Below, one piece after another: positions 1 to 8,408 of a stretch of 64,000 bases of DNA. The translations under genes were made by a program, and so were the position numbers. The notes beneath the pieces are model-generated. The model saw only the letters and a list, made by a program, of their open reading frames with translations. It searched no databases and had not been told where the DNA came from. Every line of letters starts with the position of its first letter. Position 1 is the stretch's first letter. This stretch comes from Pseudomonadota bacterium. GTDB lineage: Bacteria; Pseudomonadota; Gammaproteobacteria; Ga0077536. Location: contig JADJYF010000006.1 in NCBI GenBank assembly GCA_016719885.1, positions 1-64,000 of the forward strand. Direction: 5' to 3'.

Positions 1-2
1 TC

Positions 3-1262
3 GAGATCCGCGTGCCCGACATCGGCGACTTCGACAACGTCGACGTCATCGACATCATCGTCAAGGCCGGTGACACGGTGCGCGTCGAAGATCCGTTGCT
101 CACGGTCGAAAGCGAGAAAGCCACCATGGACATCCCCGCGCCGGTCGCGGGCGTGGTGGAATCGGTGTCGGCCACGGTCGGCGACAAGGTCTCGGAAGGC
201 GATGTGATCGTCGTACTGCGCGTCACCGAACAGGCGGGCGCGACACCGAGCGCGCCGGTCACAGTGCCGACGCCGCCGGTCAGCCTGCCCAAGACGCCGG
301 CGCCGCGCGTGGCGCCCGCCGCCACCACGGATGCGCCGACGTCGTCCAAAGCCCATGCCAGTCCGTCGGTGCGCAAGTTTGCGCGCGAACTCGGCGTCGA
401 CATCGCGCTCGTGTACGGCAAGGGGCCGAAGGGCCGCATCCTGAAAGAAGACGTACAGGCGCACGTCAAGGAAGTGATGCGCGGCACGCGCGGCCACGCC
501 GGCGCGGGCGCGGCGAGCGGCGGCTTCAATCTGCCGGCGGCGCCGGTCATCGATTTCACCAAGTTCGGCGACATCGAAACCACGCCGCTCAACAAGATAC
601 GGCGCCTGACAGGGCAGAACCTGCATCGCAGCTGGGTGACCGTGCCGCACGTGTTCCAGATGGACGAAGCGGACATCACCGAGCTCGAAGCGTTTCGCAA
701 ATCCAAGGCCGATGAAGCCGAACAGAAAGGCGCCAAGCTGACCCTGCTCGCCTTCCTGGTCAAGGCCGCGGTGGTGGGCCTGAAGAAATTCCCGGACTTC
801 AACGCCTCGCTGTCACCCGACGGCGAATCGCTCATCCACAAGAAATATTTTCACATCGGCATCGCCGTCAACACCGACAATGGCCTGGTGGTACCGGTGA
901 TCCGCGACGTCGACAAGAAAGGCCTGTATGAACTGGCCCTCGAAGTGCGCGATCTTTCGAAAAAGGCGCGCGAGCGCAAGCTCATGCCGGCCGAGATGCA
1001 GGGCGCCTGCTTCACCATCTCGAGCCTGGGCGGGGTCGGCGGCACCGCCTTCACGCCGATCATCAACATGCCGGAGGTCGGCATCCTCGGCGTTTCGCCG
1101 TCGGCCATGAAACCGGTGTGGCGCGGCAACGAGTTCGTGCCGCGCTTGATGCTGCCCTTCACGCTGTCCTACGACCATCGCGTCATCGATGGCGTGGCCG
1201 CCGCGCAGTTCACGCGCTACCTCACCACCGTGCTCGGGGATATTCGCCACATCCTGCTGTGA
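3..1262 (+). CDS. aceF: Pyruvate dehydrogenase E2, dihydrolipoamide acetyltransferase (5' end cut by window)
   Basis: This is the acetyltransferase core of the pyruvate dehydrogenase complex, which moves the acetyl group from E1 to CoA on a swinging lipoyl arm in the cytoplasm. A GTG lies at 12, but the frame is open to the window edge and the codons before it read EIR ahead of VPDIG, the usual E2 N-terminus, so only a few residues are missing. Counting from that GTG, one lipoyl domain covers about 1-70 with the lipoylated lysine in ESEKA (K36). A subunit-binding domain lies near 117-150, and the catalytic domain fills about 185-416 with DHRVIDG near 388. It has one lipoyl domain where the E. 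coli enzyme has three. aceE would be expected upstream; lpd does not follow. A strong terminator lies downstream. Confidence 0.95.
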   Translation, partial: EIRVPDIGDFDNVDVIDIIVKAGDTVRVEDPLLTVESEKATMDIPAPVAGVVESVSATVGDKVSEGDVIVVLRVTEQAGATPSAPVTVPTPPVSLPKTPAPRVAPAATTDAPTSSKAHASPSVRKFARELGVDIALVYGKGPKGRILKEDVQAHVKEVMRGTRGHAGAGAASGGFNLPAAPVIDFTKFGDIETTPLNKIRRLTGQNLHRSWVTVPHVFQMDEADITELEAFRKSKADEAEQKGAKLTLLAFLVKAAVVGLKKFPDFNASLSPDGESLIHKKYFHIGIAVNTDNGLVVPVIRDVDKKGLYELALEVRDLSKKARERKLMPAEMQGACFTISSLGGVGGTAFTPIINMPEVGILGVSPSAMKPVWRGNEFVPRLMLPFTLSYDHRVIDGVAAAQFTRYLTTVLGDIRHILL

Positions 1263-1278
1263 TTCGTTGATTTCCGTT

Positions 1279-1304
1279 CCTGTGGGTGCGAGACTTCATT
1301 CGAC
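1279..1304. repeat. Diverged REP-like palindrome after aceF
   Basis: The stretch reads CCTGTGGGTGCGA and then ACTTCATTCGA, a diverged form of the REP-like element found intact elsewhere in the window (core GTGCGAATTCATTCGCAC). It sits just past the aceF stop and before the terminator. The match is by eye and imperfect. Confidence 0.45.
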
Positions 1305-1413
1305 CTCCTCCCGTGCCTCGCGGCAGTGTCCCAAAGGTGCGGCGGTTTACGCTAGCAGACGGCGCCGACTCCCCCTCCCAGACTGTTCGGCGCCGTCCTG
1401 CGTGTCCGCTCAT

Positions 1414-1444
1414 TCGCCCCGCGCCCCCGCGGGGCGATTTTTTT
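1414..1444 (+). terminator. Rho-independent terminator of aceF
   Basis: A perfect 10-bp stem (TCGCCCCGCG pairing with CGCGGGGCGA) with a CCCC loop is followed at once by seven T residues. This is a textbook intrinsic terminator for the plus strand. It closes the aceF transcript about 150 bases after the stop codon and separates it from the monooxygenase gene at 1558. The rest of 1263-1557 holds only the REP-like element and no convincing gene. Confidence 0.93.
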
Positions 1445-1557
1445 GGGCCCAGGCAACCACCATACCGTGCTGAATTGTCCTCGGCCGCGCTATCTCGGAC
1501 AATGCGGCCTTTACGCCGCGCGTCGGCCTCACCCACTCCCCTTAAGGACAGTCACCC

Positions 1558-2532
1558 GTGAAAACCAAGATCACAGAAATGTTCGGCATCGAACATCCCA
1601 TCATCCAGGGCGGCATGCATTTCGTCGGCTACGCCGAAATGGCGGCGGCGGTATCCAATGCCGGTGGCCTCGGCATCATCACCGGCCTGACCCAGCGCAC
1701 GCCGGCCGATCTCGCCAACGAGATCCGTCGCTGCAAGGACATGACCACCAAACCCATCGGCGTGAACCTGACCTTCCTGCCGACCGTCACCACGCCCGAC
1801 TATCCGGGCTACATCCAGGCCATCATCGACGGCGGCGTCAAAGTGGTGGAAACGGCCGGCAACAACCCGGCGCAATGGCTGCCGATGCTGCACGACGCCG
1901 GCATCAAGGTCATTCACAAGTGCACCTCGGTGCGTCATTCGCTGAAAGCCCAGTCCATCGGCTGCGACGCGGTCAGCGTCGACGGTTTCGAATGCGCCGG
2001 TCATCCCGGTGAAGACGACATCCCGAACTTCATCCTGCTGCCGCGCGCCGCCGATGAACTCAAGATCCCGTTCGTGGCCTCGGGCGGCATGGCCGATGGC
2101 CGCTCGCTGGTGGCGGCGCTGTCGCTCGGCGCCGAAGGCATCAACATGGGCACGCGCTTCATGGCCACCCAGGAAGCGCCCATTCACGAGAACGTCAAGC
2201 AGGCCATCCTGAAGGCGACCGAACTCGACATGACGCTGGTCATGCGCCCGCTGCGCAACACCGAGCGCGTGTTGAAGAACGCCGCGGTCGAACGCGTGAT
2301 GCGTAAGGAAAAGGAGCTCGGTTCGAAAATCAGCTTCAATGACATCGCCGAGGAAGTGGTGGGCGTGTATCCGAAGATCATGCAGCAGGGCGAGATGGAC
2401 GCCGGTGCGTGGTCCTGCGGCCTGGTGGCGGGACTCATTCATGACATCCCGACCTGCAAGGAACTCATCGATCGCATCATGAGCGAAGCGAATGCCATCA
2501 TTCGCGAGCGCCTGGCGCGCTTCGCCGGCTGA
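1558..2532 (+). CDS. Nitronate monooxygenase family flavoprotein (2-nitropropane dioxygenase-like)
   Basis: This 324-residue protein belongs to the FMN-dependent nitronate monooxygenase / 2-nitropropane dioxygenase family, which oxidises alkyl nitronates; many members have other, unknown substrates. The family N-terminus (IEHPIIQGGM), AVSNAGGLG near residue 35, the FMN-site segment GFECAGHPGE near 140-150, and the glycine-rich phosphate-binding part FVASGGMADGRS followed by GINMGTRF are all present. The gene starts at a GTG with AAGGA about ten bases upstream. It stands alone after the aceF terminator. A second paralogue lies at 9116. Detoxifying propionate-3-nitronate is the best-known role, but the substrate cannot be read from sequence. 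Confidence 0.88.
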   Translation: MKTKITEMFGIEHPIIQGGMHFVGYAEMAAAVSNAGGLGIITGLTQRTPADLANEIRRCKDMTTKPIGVNLTFLPTVTTPDYPGYIQAIIDGGVKVVETAGNNPAQWLPMLHDAGIKVIHKCTSVRHSLKAQSIGCDAVSVDGFECAGHPGEDDIPNFILLPRAADELKIPFVASGGMADGRSLVAALSLGAEGINMGTRFMATQEAPIHENVKQAILKATELDMTLVMRPLRNTERVLKNAAVERVMRKEKELGSKISFNDIAEEVVGVYPKIMQQGEMDAGAWSCGLVAGLIHDIPTCKELIDRIMSEANAIIRERLARFAG

Positions 2533-2540
2533 TCACCTTT

Positions 2541-2614
2541 CCTGTGGGGCGACTTCAGTCGCTTCAAGGCGCACCCGGCGCTGTCGTCTGCCCTGAATGT
2601 GCGAAGTCTGCCCC
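2541..2614. repeat. Degenerate REP-like pair between convergent genes
   Basis: The unit CCTGTGGGGCGACTTCAGTC (2541-2560), whose hairpin arms GCGACT and AGTCGC surround TCA, resembles common REP elements. A second, weaker unit around 2596-2614 begins TGTGCGAAG in the opposite sense. The pair lies between the convergent monooxygenase and lactonase genes, a usual place for REP elements. The second unit is poorly conserved. Confidence 0.4.
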
Positions 2615-2640
2615 AGTAATCGCACTTGGATTGCGGCGCG

Positions 2641-3591
2641 TCACGGCAAGCCCGCCCCGCGCGGCACCTTCACCTTCTCCACGAACAACACCGCTTCGCG
2701 GCTCGCGCTGCGCTTGGCCGAATCGAAGTCCGGCGCGGTGCACAGCATGAGTTCGTTGCCCGCCACGCCGCCCAGCACGCAGGCGTAGACGCCGAAGCCA
2801 TTGGGTGAATGGACCGTCTCCACCACGCGCCCGTCGGGCGCGACGCGACAGGCGCGCGCGCCCTTCGCATCCGCCACCCACACGTGATCCTCGGCATCGA
2901 TACCGCAGCCGTCGGGAATGAAATCGGTGTCCAGCATGTGCTCGAAGGAATCATAGGCCGGCACGCGTCCGAGCAATGCGTGTCGACGACGATTGGTCAG
3001 CGCGCCGTCGGCGGCGATGTCGAAGGCGGTGAGGCAGGCGCCGAAACTCTCGGCGACGATCAGCATCCGGCCGTCGCCGGTCACCACCGTGCCGTTGGGA
3101 AAGCGCAGTCCTTCGGCGGCGACGCTGACGCGCCTGTCGGGATCGACCCGCAACAAGTTGGTCTCTGCCGGCGTCGCCCCGTGGTCGAAGAGATCGAAGC
3201 CGAAGTTGCCGACCCAGGCGCGGCCTTGTCGGTCGACCACCATGTCGTTGCAGAACCATGGTGTGTGCGGCGCGAGATCGGCATAGCATTCCGCGCGGCC
3301 GTCGGCGGTGTAACGCATCAGGCGGCGGTCGAGCATCGACACCACCAGCATCGAACCATCCGGCAGCCAACCGATGCCGGATGGGCGCTGCGGCAGTTCG
3401 GCGACCGGCGTGGCCGCGCCGTCCGGCGTGATGCGCAATACCTTGGGTCCATACATGTCGGCCACGTACCAGGCGCCGTCGTGCCAGCGCGGGCCTTCGA
3501 AGAAAGTACCGCCTTCAAAAGGGTTTTCATGAAACGCTCTCCCCTCGTTGCGAGAGCGTTGAAGATAGCGCCATGCGCCAGCCACCACCAT
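2641..3591 (-). CDS. SMP-30/gluconolactonase/LRE family protein
   Basis: This protein is a six-bladed beta-propeller of the SMP-30 / gluconolactonase family, calcium- or zinc-dependent lactonases or esterases. Family landmarks are FFEGPRWHDGAWYVADMYG near the N-terminus, the repeated blade motif RPSGIGWLPDG, FCNDMVVDRQGRAWVGNFGF with the metal-binding Asn, and PNGTVVTGDGR. The open frame begins at 3591, but the first 20 residues look unnatural. An ATG at 3530 preceded by an ideal GAGGGGAG site reads MKTLL and would join the family sequence EGGTFFEGP if one G were added near 3517. I therefore suspect the true start is 3530, with a one-base deletion in the sequence as given. It is divergent from the cupin at 3691. 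Confidence 0.82.
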   Translation of the reverse strand: MVVAGAWRYLQRSRNEGRAFHENPFEGGTFFEGPRWHDGAWYVADMYGPKVLRITPDGAATPVAELPQRPSGIGWLPDGSMLVVSMLDRRLMRYTADGRAECYADLAPHTPWFCNDMVVDRQGRAWVGNFGFDLFDHGATPAETNLLRVDPDRRVSVAAEGLRFPNGTVVTGDGRMLIVAESFGACLTAFDIAADGALTNRRRHALLGRVPAYDSFEHMLDTDFIPDGCGIDAEDHVWVADAKGARACRVAPDGRVVETVHSPNGFGVYACVLGGVAGNELMLCTAPDFDSAKRSASREAVLFVEKVKVPRGAGLP

Positions 3592-3690
3592 GCCTTGGCG
3601 CGGGTCGCGCCCGGCCCCCCCAACCTGCGCAATTGACGCCCCGCCCGCGGCCCACCCATAGTCTGAGCCTGTTCTTCAGGAGCCAAGAGC

Positions 3691-4224
3691 ATGGGCACAT
3701 TCCGCCGCGTCGTCACCGGCCACCGCGCCGACGGCAAATCCATCGTCGCGAGCGACGCCACCGTCAAGAGCGCCGAGGTGCCGGGTCTCGGCGGCATCGA
3801 ACTCGGCACGCTGTGGGCCTCCGACCGCACCTTCGACTATCCCGACGCTGGCTGCCCTGCGCCGCCCTCCACCTGGTTCCCGCCCATCGGTGGCGTGCGC
3901 TTCGCCGAGTTCGTGCTGCCGGCCGGCAGCGATCCGGAGAAGAACGCCGATGCGAGCGGCGACATGGCCGCGGCTGAACAGGCCGCGCCGGGCCTCCTGT
4001 CCCATTTCACCGCGGACGCGCCGGGCATGCACCGCTCGGAGACCTGCGACATGCTCTACATCATCTCCGGGCGCTGCGTGCTGGAACTCGACGACGGCTC
4101 GGCGACGACCGTCGCCGCCGGTGACGTGGTCGTGCAGAGCGGCACCATGCACCGCTGGAAGAATCCGTTCGACGTACCGTGCCGCGTGATCGGCGCCATC
4201 GTCGGCGCGCACATGAAGAAGTAG
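3691..4224 (+). CDS. Cupin domain protein
   Basis: This 177-residue protein has a small C-terminal cupin barrel. Cupin motif 1 is GMHRSETCDMLYIISGRCVLELDDG (shown in part, about 112-136) and motif 2 includes GDVVVQSGTMHRWKN (about 143-157), so the metal-ligand pattern of His, Glu and a second His is present. The N-terminal half carries a region common to cupins annotated only as hypothetical. The ATG has AGGAG nine bases upstream. The serine hydrolase follows after 28 bases, so the two are probably co-transcribed. Such cupins may be dioxygenases, isomerases or sensors; no function is assigned. Confidence 0.8.
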   Translation: MGTFRRVVTGHRADGKSIVASDATVKSAEVPGLGGIELGTLWASDRTFDYPDAGCPAPPSTWFPPIGGVRFAEFVLPAGSDPEKNADASGDMAAAEQAAPGLLSHFTADAPGMHRSETCDMLYIISGRCVLELDDGSATTVAAGDVVVQSGTMHRWKNPFDVPCRVIGAIVGAHMKK

Positions 4225-4252
4225 TCCACCAGTCACTCGAGGGGATTTGCCC

Positions 4253-5566
4253 ATGGCCACCAAGCTCGCCGCCGTCAAGGCGCCCAAGAACAATCTCGCC
4301 AAGCTCGGCTTCGACGTCGCGCGCCTGGGGCGCGTGCGCGACGCCGTCAAGGCCGACATCGACGCCGGCCGCTGCCATGGCGTGCGCATGCTGGTTGCGC
4401 GCCGCGGTGAAGTGGTGCTCGACCTGTGCGAGGGCTATGCCGAGCGCGCGGCCAACAATCCGCTCAAGAACGATTCGGTGTTCGCCACCATGTCGGTCGC
4501 CAAGCAGTTCACCAACGTGCTGGCGCTGTCGCTGGTCGAGCGCGGCCTTTTGAAACTGCATGCGCCGGTCGCCGAACTCATTCCGGAATTCGCGACGCTC
4601 GGCAAGGAGAAGGTCAATCTCTTTCATCTGCTGACCCATACCAGCGGCGTGCTGTCGGCCATTCCGCCGGTGCCGGCCGACGTGCTGATGAACATCGACA
4701 AGCTCACGGCCTTTGCCTGCGGCCTGCCGCTCGAGTCGCAGCCCGGCGAGCGCGTGAACTATTCCATCCTGCTCGGCCATTCGATCATCGCGGCCCTGTG
4801 CCTGCGCGCCGACGGTCGCGGCCGCAGCTATGCCCAGATGTTGAAGGACGACGTGTTCGCGCCGCTCGGCATGAAGGACACCAGCCTCGGGCCGCGCGCC
4901 GATCTCATGAAACGCCTGTGCCCGGTGAAGGTCTCCTACGAGAATCTGCCCGCGCTGCTGCCGCCCGCCGCGGTGGAAGGCATAGGCACGCTGCTCGCGA
5001 CGCCGGGCTGCGAGATCCCCGGTGGCGGCTGCATGACCACCGTGCAGGACGTGCACCGCTTCGCCGAGATGCTGCGCCGGGGCGGCGAACTCGATGGCAA
5101 TCGCCTGTTGTCGCCGGCCATGATCGACTTCTGCACGCGCAACCACACCGGCAATCTGCGCAACGTGCTGTTCGATATGTGGTTCGGCGTGCGCGGCTGG
5201 CTTGAGTACCCGGCCAACATCGGCTGCGGCTTCTTCCTGCGCGGCGAAGGCAACCTGCCAGGCTTGTTCAGCCCGATGAATTCACCGCGCACTTTCGGTG
5301 GCTTCGGCGCCGGCTCCACCGGCTTCACGATCGATCCGGAACGCGACTTGAGTTTCGCCTTCCTCTCCACCGGCCTCATGGAAGACAGCTACCACTTCGA
5401 ACGCATCGGCGTGATGCAGGGCCTGGTATTGGCGGCGATGACGTCGTGCGGTTGCGCCGGCCCCGCCCGGGGCGGCACAGCCCCATGGACTCCATCAGCA
5501 ACCAGACCTGCATCGTCGGCATCGGCCACACCGAGTACTCGCGCGATTCCGGCCGCAGTGAGATGA
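4253..5566 (+). CDS. Serine hydrolase, beta-lactamase/esterase EstB family
   Basis: The protein belongs to the class C beta-lactamase-like serine hydrolases (EstB/carboxylesterase type). The nucleophile motif SxxK is present as SVAK at about residues 81-84, and a tyrosine motif (VNYS) lies near 170. The region GAGSTGFTIDP near the C-terminus stands where KTG-type motifs occur. A TTG lies two codons earlier, but I chose the ATG at 4253 because GAGGGG sits nine bases before it. Oddly, the frame runs 82 bases into the next gene, and its last 40 residues (after LVLAAM) look like translated out-of-frame DNA. Either the native stop has been lost to an indel near 5440 or there is a true long overlap. 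The substrate is unknown. Confidence 0.8.
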   Translation: MATKLAAVKAPKNNLAKLGFDVARLGRVRDAVKADIDAGRCHGVRMLVARRGEVVLDLCEGYAERAANNPLKNDSVFATMSVAKQFTNVLALSLVERGLLKLHAPVAELIPEFATLGKEKVNLFHLLTHTSGVLSAIPPVPADVLMNIDKLTAFACGLPLESQPGERVNYSILLGHSIIAALCLRADGRGRSYAQMLKDDVFAPLGMKDTSLGPRADLMKRLCPVKVSYENLPALLPPAAVEGIGTLLATPGCEIPGGGCMTTVQDVHRFAEMLRRGGELDGNRLLSPAMIDFCTRNHTGNLRNVLFDMWFGVRGWLEYPANIGCGFFLRGEGNLPGLFSPMNSPRTFGGFGAGSTGFTIDPERDLSFAFLSTGLMEDSYHFERIGVMQGLVLAAMTSCGCAGPARGGTAPWTPSATRPASSASATPSTRAIPAAVR

Positions 5567-6654
5567 AGCTGGCCTGTGAAGCCATCGGCGCCGCCATCGC
5601 CGATGCCGGCCTGACGCCCGCCGACATCGACGGCATCGCCAAGTACACGATGGACAACAACGACCCCATCGACATCGCGCGCAACCTCGGCATGCCAGAG
5701 CTGCGTTACTTCGGTGAAGTCAACTATGGTGGCGGCGGTGGACCGGTGGGCACCATCATGCTGGCGGCGATGGCGGTGGCCACCGGCCAGGCCAAGGCGG
5801 TGGTGGCGTTCCGCGCCATGAACGAACGCTCGGGGCGCGGCACGCCGCGTTTCGGTCAGGCCGCCACCGCGCCCGGCGCGGCCGGTGTCGCCAGTTATCT
5901 CTCACCCTATGGCCTGTTCAGTCCCGCGCAGATGGTCGCCATCGCGGCACGGCGTCACATGCATCTGTATGGCACCGAGTCGCGCCACTTCGGTGAAATT
6001 GCGGTGACGTGTCGTCACCATGCCAACATGAATCCCGACGCCATGATGCATGGCCGGCCGATGAGCATCGAGGATCACCAGGCCTCGCGCATGATTGCCG
6101 ACCCTTTGCGTCTGCTCGACTGTTGTCTCGAGACTGACGGCGGCGCGGCCGTGGTCATCACGCGTGCCGACCGTGCCCGCGACCTGCGTCATCCCCGCGT
6201 GTTCATCGCCGGCGGCGGGCTGGGCGCGGGGCATTGGAACCATCGCTCGATCCTGAAGGACATGGACAGCGTCGAAAGCGAATCGACCGTCATCGCCAAG
6301 CACGTGTTCCGCGATGCCGGCATCAAGCATGCGGATATCGATGTACTGTTCATCTACGATCACTTCACGCCGTTGGTGATGATGGCCATCGAGGATTTCG
6401 GCTTCTGCAAACGCGGTGAGGGCAAGGACTTCGTGTCCAACGGCCGCCTGCGCTGGCCCGATGGCGAACTACCCATGAACACCAGCGGCGGCAATCTCTC
6501 GGAAGGCTACATGCACGGCATGCAGAACGTCATCGAAGCGGTGCGCCAGTTGCGCGGCGTGGCGCGTTGCCAGGTCAAAGGTGCGCGCCATGCGTTCGTG
6601 TCGGCCGGCAACGCGGTGCCGACCTCGGCCATGATCTTGAGGAACGAGCTGTGA
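5485..6654 (+). CDS. Thiolase-superfamily lipid-transfer-like protein (Ltp/SCP-x type)
   Basis: This 389-residue protein is a thiolase-fold member of the acetyl-CoA acetyltransferase / lipid-transfer group. It opens with CIVGIGHTEYSRDSGRS and carries GEVNYGGGGGPVGTIMLAAMAV where thiolases hold the catalytic loop; no cysteine is seen there. Later it has LFIYDHFTPLVMMAIEDFGFC and NTSGGNLSEGYMHG (the conserved HG-type region). In steroid catabolism, relatives such as Ltp2 act as retro-aldolases on CoA side chains and need a DUF35 partner; that partner is the next gene, overlapping by four bases. I chose the ATG at 5485 over an upstream GTG at 5446 because the protein family begins here. A similar pair lies at 48234-49789. 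Confidence 0.83.
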   Translation: MDSISNQTCIVGIGHTEYSRDSGRSEMKLACEAIGAAIADAGLTPADIDGIAKYTMDNNDPIDIARNLGMPELRYFGEVNYGGGGGPVGTIMLAAMAVATGQAKAVVAFRAMNERSGRGTPRFGQAATAPGAAGVASYLSPYGLFSPAQMVAIAARRHMHLYGTESRHFGEIAVTCRHHANMNPDAMMHGRPMSIEDHQASRMIADPLRLLDCCLETDGGAAVVITRADRARDLRHPRVFIAGGGLGAGHWNHRSILKDMDSVESESTVIAKHVFRDAGIKHADIDVLFIYDHFTPLVMMAIEDFGFCKRGEGKDFVSNGRLRWPDGELPMNTSGGNLSEGYMHGMQNVIEAVRQLRGVARCQVKGARHAFVSAGNAVPTSAMILRNEL

Positions 6655-7070
6655 GTGAACTGTCGTTTCCCTACCCCATTCCCGAGTACGGCACCGAACC
6701 CTACTGGGCCGCCTGCAACGAAGAGCGCCTGGTGATGCAGCGCTGCAAGTCTTGCGGCAAGTTCCGCTGGCATCCGGCGCCGCTCTGTACGTTCTGCGCC
6801 GACGACGCTTACGACTGGGCGCCGCTGTCGGGCCGCGGGCGCGTGTACAGTTGGACGGTCATCACCCATGCCGTGCATCCGGCCGCGGTGGCGCGGGTGC
6901 CCTACGTGGTGGTGGAAGTGGAACTCGCCGAGCAGCCGAACCTGCGCATGATCAGCAATCTCGTCGACTGTGAGCCGGCCGCCATCGCCTTCGATGCCGA
7001 CGTGACGCGTGGCGTTCACACCCACGCCCGCTGGCCAGAAGCTGCCGGTCTTTCGACTCGCCTGAGGTAA
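6651..7070 (+). CDS. Zn-ribbon OB-fold (DUF35) partner protein, C-terminus probably frameshifted
   Basis: This 139-residue protein has the rubredoxin-like zinc ribbon plus OB-fold of DUF35 proteins, which pair with thiolase-like enzymes and help bind acyl-CoA. The four zinc cysteines are in CKSCGKF and PLCTFC near residues 28-46, followed by GRGRVYSWTVI. The GTG start overlaps the upstream stop codon (GTGA), which implies translational coupling. The last 20 residues are atypical. One base away in frame, the DNA reads VAFTPTPAGQKLPVFRLA and then a stop at 7063-7065, which matches the usual family ending. A single-base insertion near 7005-7015 is therefore likely, either a sequencing error or a real mutation. 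Confidence 0.82.
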   Translation: MSELSFPYPIPEYGTEPYWAACNEERLVMQRCKSCGKFRWHPAPLCTFCADDAYDWAPLSGRGRVYSWTVITHAVHPAAVARVPYVVVEVELAEQPNLRMISNLVDCEPAAIAFDADVTRGVHTHARWPEAAGLSTRLR

Positions 7071-7074
7071 TGCC

Positions 7075-8298
7075 ATGAACAATCGCAAGCCCCACATGTT
7101 GTCCGGCTACCGGGTGCTCGATCTGACCCGTGCCGCCGCCGGCCCGACCTGCACGCGCATGTTCGCCGAGATGGGCGCCGACGTGATCAAGGTCGAGTCG
7201 GCGCCCGACGGCGAGATGTCGCGCGCCATGTCGCGCATCCGCAATGACCGCAGTCTCTACACCATCCAGCAGTGCCTGAATAAACGCAGCCTGTGCATGG
7301 ATCTGCGCAATCCGGAAAGCATTGCGCTGCTGAAGGAACTGGTGCCCCATTGCGACATCGTGGTCGAGAATTTCAAGCCCGGCGTGATCAAGACCATGGG
7401 CCTCGGCTACGAGGTGCTGAAGTCGCTGCGCGAGGACATCATCCTGTGTTCGATTTCAGCGCTCGGCCAGACCGGCACGCTCGCCCACAAGCCGGGCTAT
7501 GACTACATCGCCCAGGCCTATTCCGGCATCACCTCGATGGTCGGCGACCCGGATGGCCTGCCGGATCTCACGCTTGCCGCCATCGGTGATGTGTCCACCG
7601 GTGTCACCGCCGCGTTCGCGATTGCCGCCGCCCTGCTCGACCGCCATCGCAGCGGCGAAGGCCAGCATCTCGACATCGCCATCCTCGATTGCTACTACCA
7701 CTACCACGAAGTGAACGTGCATCGCTTCAGCGCCAGCGGCGGCGCCATCCAGCCGACCCGCACCGGCAGGCACATGAACTACATCTGCCCGGGCGGCATC
7801 TTCCAGGGCAATGGCGGCGGCATCATGATCATGGCCTTCCTGCACCACTTCAAGGATCTCGCCGCCGCCATGGGCCGTCCGGAACTCGCCACCACGCCAG
7901 GCTGGGAGAACGACAACGTACGGCTGGAACGGCGCGACGAAGTCATCGGCGTCATCGAGGCGTGGCTCGCGACCTTGCCGTCGGTCGATGCCGCCATCGA
8001 GATCCTCGAACGCCACAACGTGCCCTGTGCGCCGATCCTGTCGGTGGCCGACACCGTCAGCCACCCGCATCTCGTCGCGCGCGGCACGGTGCGCACCGTC
8101 AATGATCGCATCGCCGGCGAGTTCCAGATTCCCGGCCATCCCATTCATTCCAACCGCTACCCGGCCAACGATCCGGAACTGGTGGCGCCCATGCTGGGCG
8201 AACACAATCGCGAAGTGTTGATGGAAGTGCTGGGCAAGGACGCGGCGACGGTCGATGCGCTGGAGGCCAAGGGCGTGCTGCAATCGAAGCCGTATTGA
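7075..8298 (+). CDS. CaiB/BaiF family (class III) CoA-transferase
   Basis: This 407-residue protein is a family III CoA-transferase, which moves CoA between carboxylic acids through an active-site aspartyl-CoA thioester. Signature parts are YRVLDLTRAAAGPTCTRMFAEMGADVIKVE at the N-terminus (shown in part as VLDLTRAAAGP), VENFKPGVIKTMGLGYE near 98-114, and HLDIAILDCYYHYHE with the likely catalytic aspartate near 203. The ATG has a GAGGT site eight bases upstream and lies four bases after the DUF35 stop, so thiolase-like protein, DUF35 and CoA-transferase form one operon. The family handles oxalate, carnitine, bile acids, benzylsuccinate and other acids; this substrate is unknown. Two further paralogues lie at 10288 and 38438. 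Confidence 0.9.
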   Translation: MNNRKPHMLSGYRVLDLTRAAAGPTCTRMFAEMGADVIKVESAPDGEMSRAMSRIRNDRSLYTIQQCLNKRSLCMDLRNPESIALLKELVPHCDIVVENFKPGVIKTMGLGYEVLKSLREDIILCSISALGQTGTLAHKPGYDYIAQAYSGITSMVGDPDGLPDLTLAAIGDVSTGVTAAFAIAAALLDRHRSGEGQHLDIAILDCYYHYHEVNVHRFSASGGAIQPTRTGRHMNYICPGGIFQGNGGGIMIMAFLHHFKDLAAAMGRPELATTPGWENDNVRLERRDEVIGVIEAWLATLPSVDAAIEILERHNVPCAPILSVADTVSHPHLVARGTVRTVNDRIAGEFQIPGHPIHSNRYPANDPELVAPMLGEHNREVLMEVLGKDAATVDALEAKGVLQSKPY

Positions 8299-8301
8299 TC
8301 C

Positions 8302-8387
8302 TGTAGGTGCGAATTCATTCGCACACTAAAATGCCGTGGCGTGGCGCCTTGCCGCGCCTTCAATGTGCGAATGAATTCGCACCTACA
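8302..8387. repeat. Inverted pair of REP-like palindromes, family 1
   Basis: Two copies of a roughly 24-bp element face each other across a 38-bp spacer (8302-8325 and 8364-8387). The core GTGCGAATTCATTCGCAC is itself a palindrome with 8-bp arms. The same element recurs at 18200, 26817, 36618 and 37580. It lies between the CoA-transferase and nitroreductase genes and may act as a transcript-stabilising or terminating BIME-like structure. Confidence 0.88.
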
Positions 8388-8408
8388 GAAACGCTCACAG
8401 GAACTCCC

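Noticed and set aside
1263..1557. Small open frames in the aceF-monooxygenase gap on both strands
   Set aside because: They cross the intrinsic terminator and the REP-like element and show no conserved features.
5446..5484. GTG start at 5446 for the thiolase-like protein
   Set aside because: The added residues are basic and proline-rich and not part of the family; the ATG at 5485 fits better.
8307..8408. N-terminal extension of the nitroreductase through the REP pair
   Set aside because: The extra residues are just translated REP palindromes; the ATG at 8409 starts the family fold.
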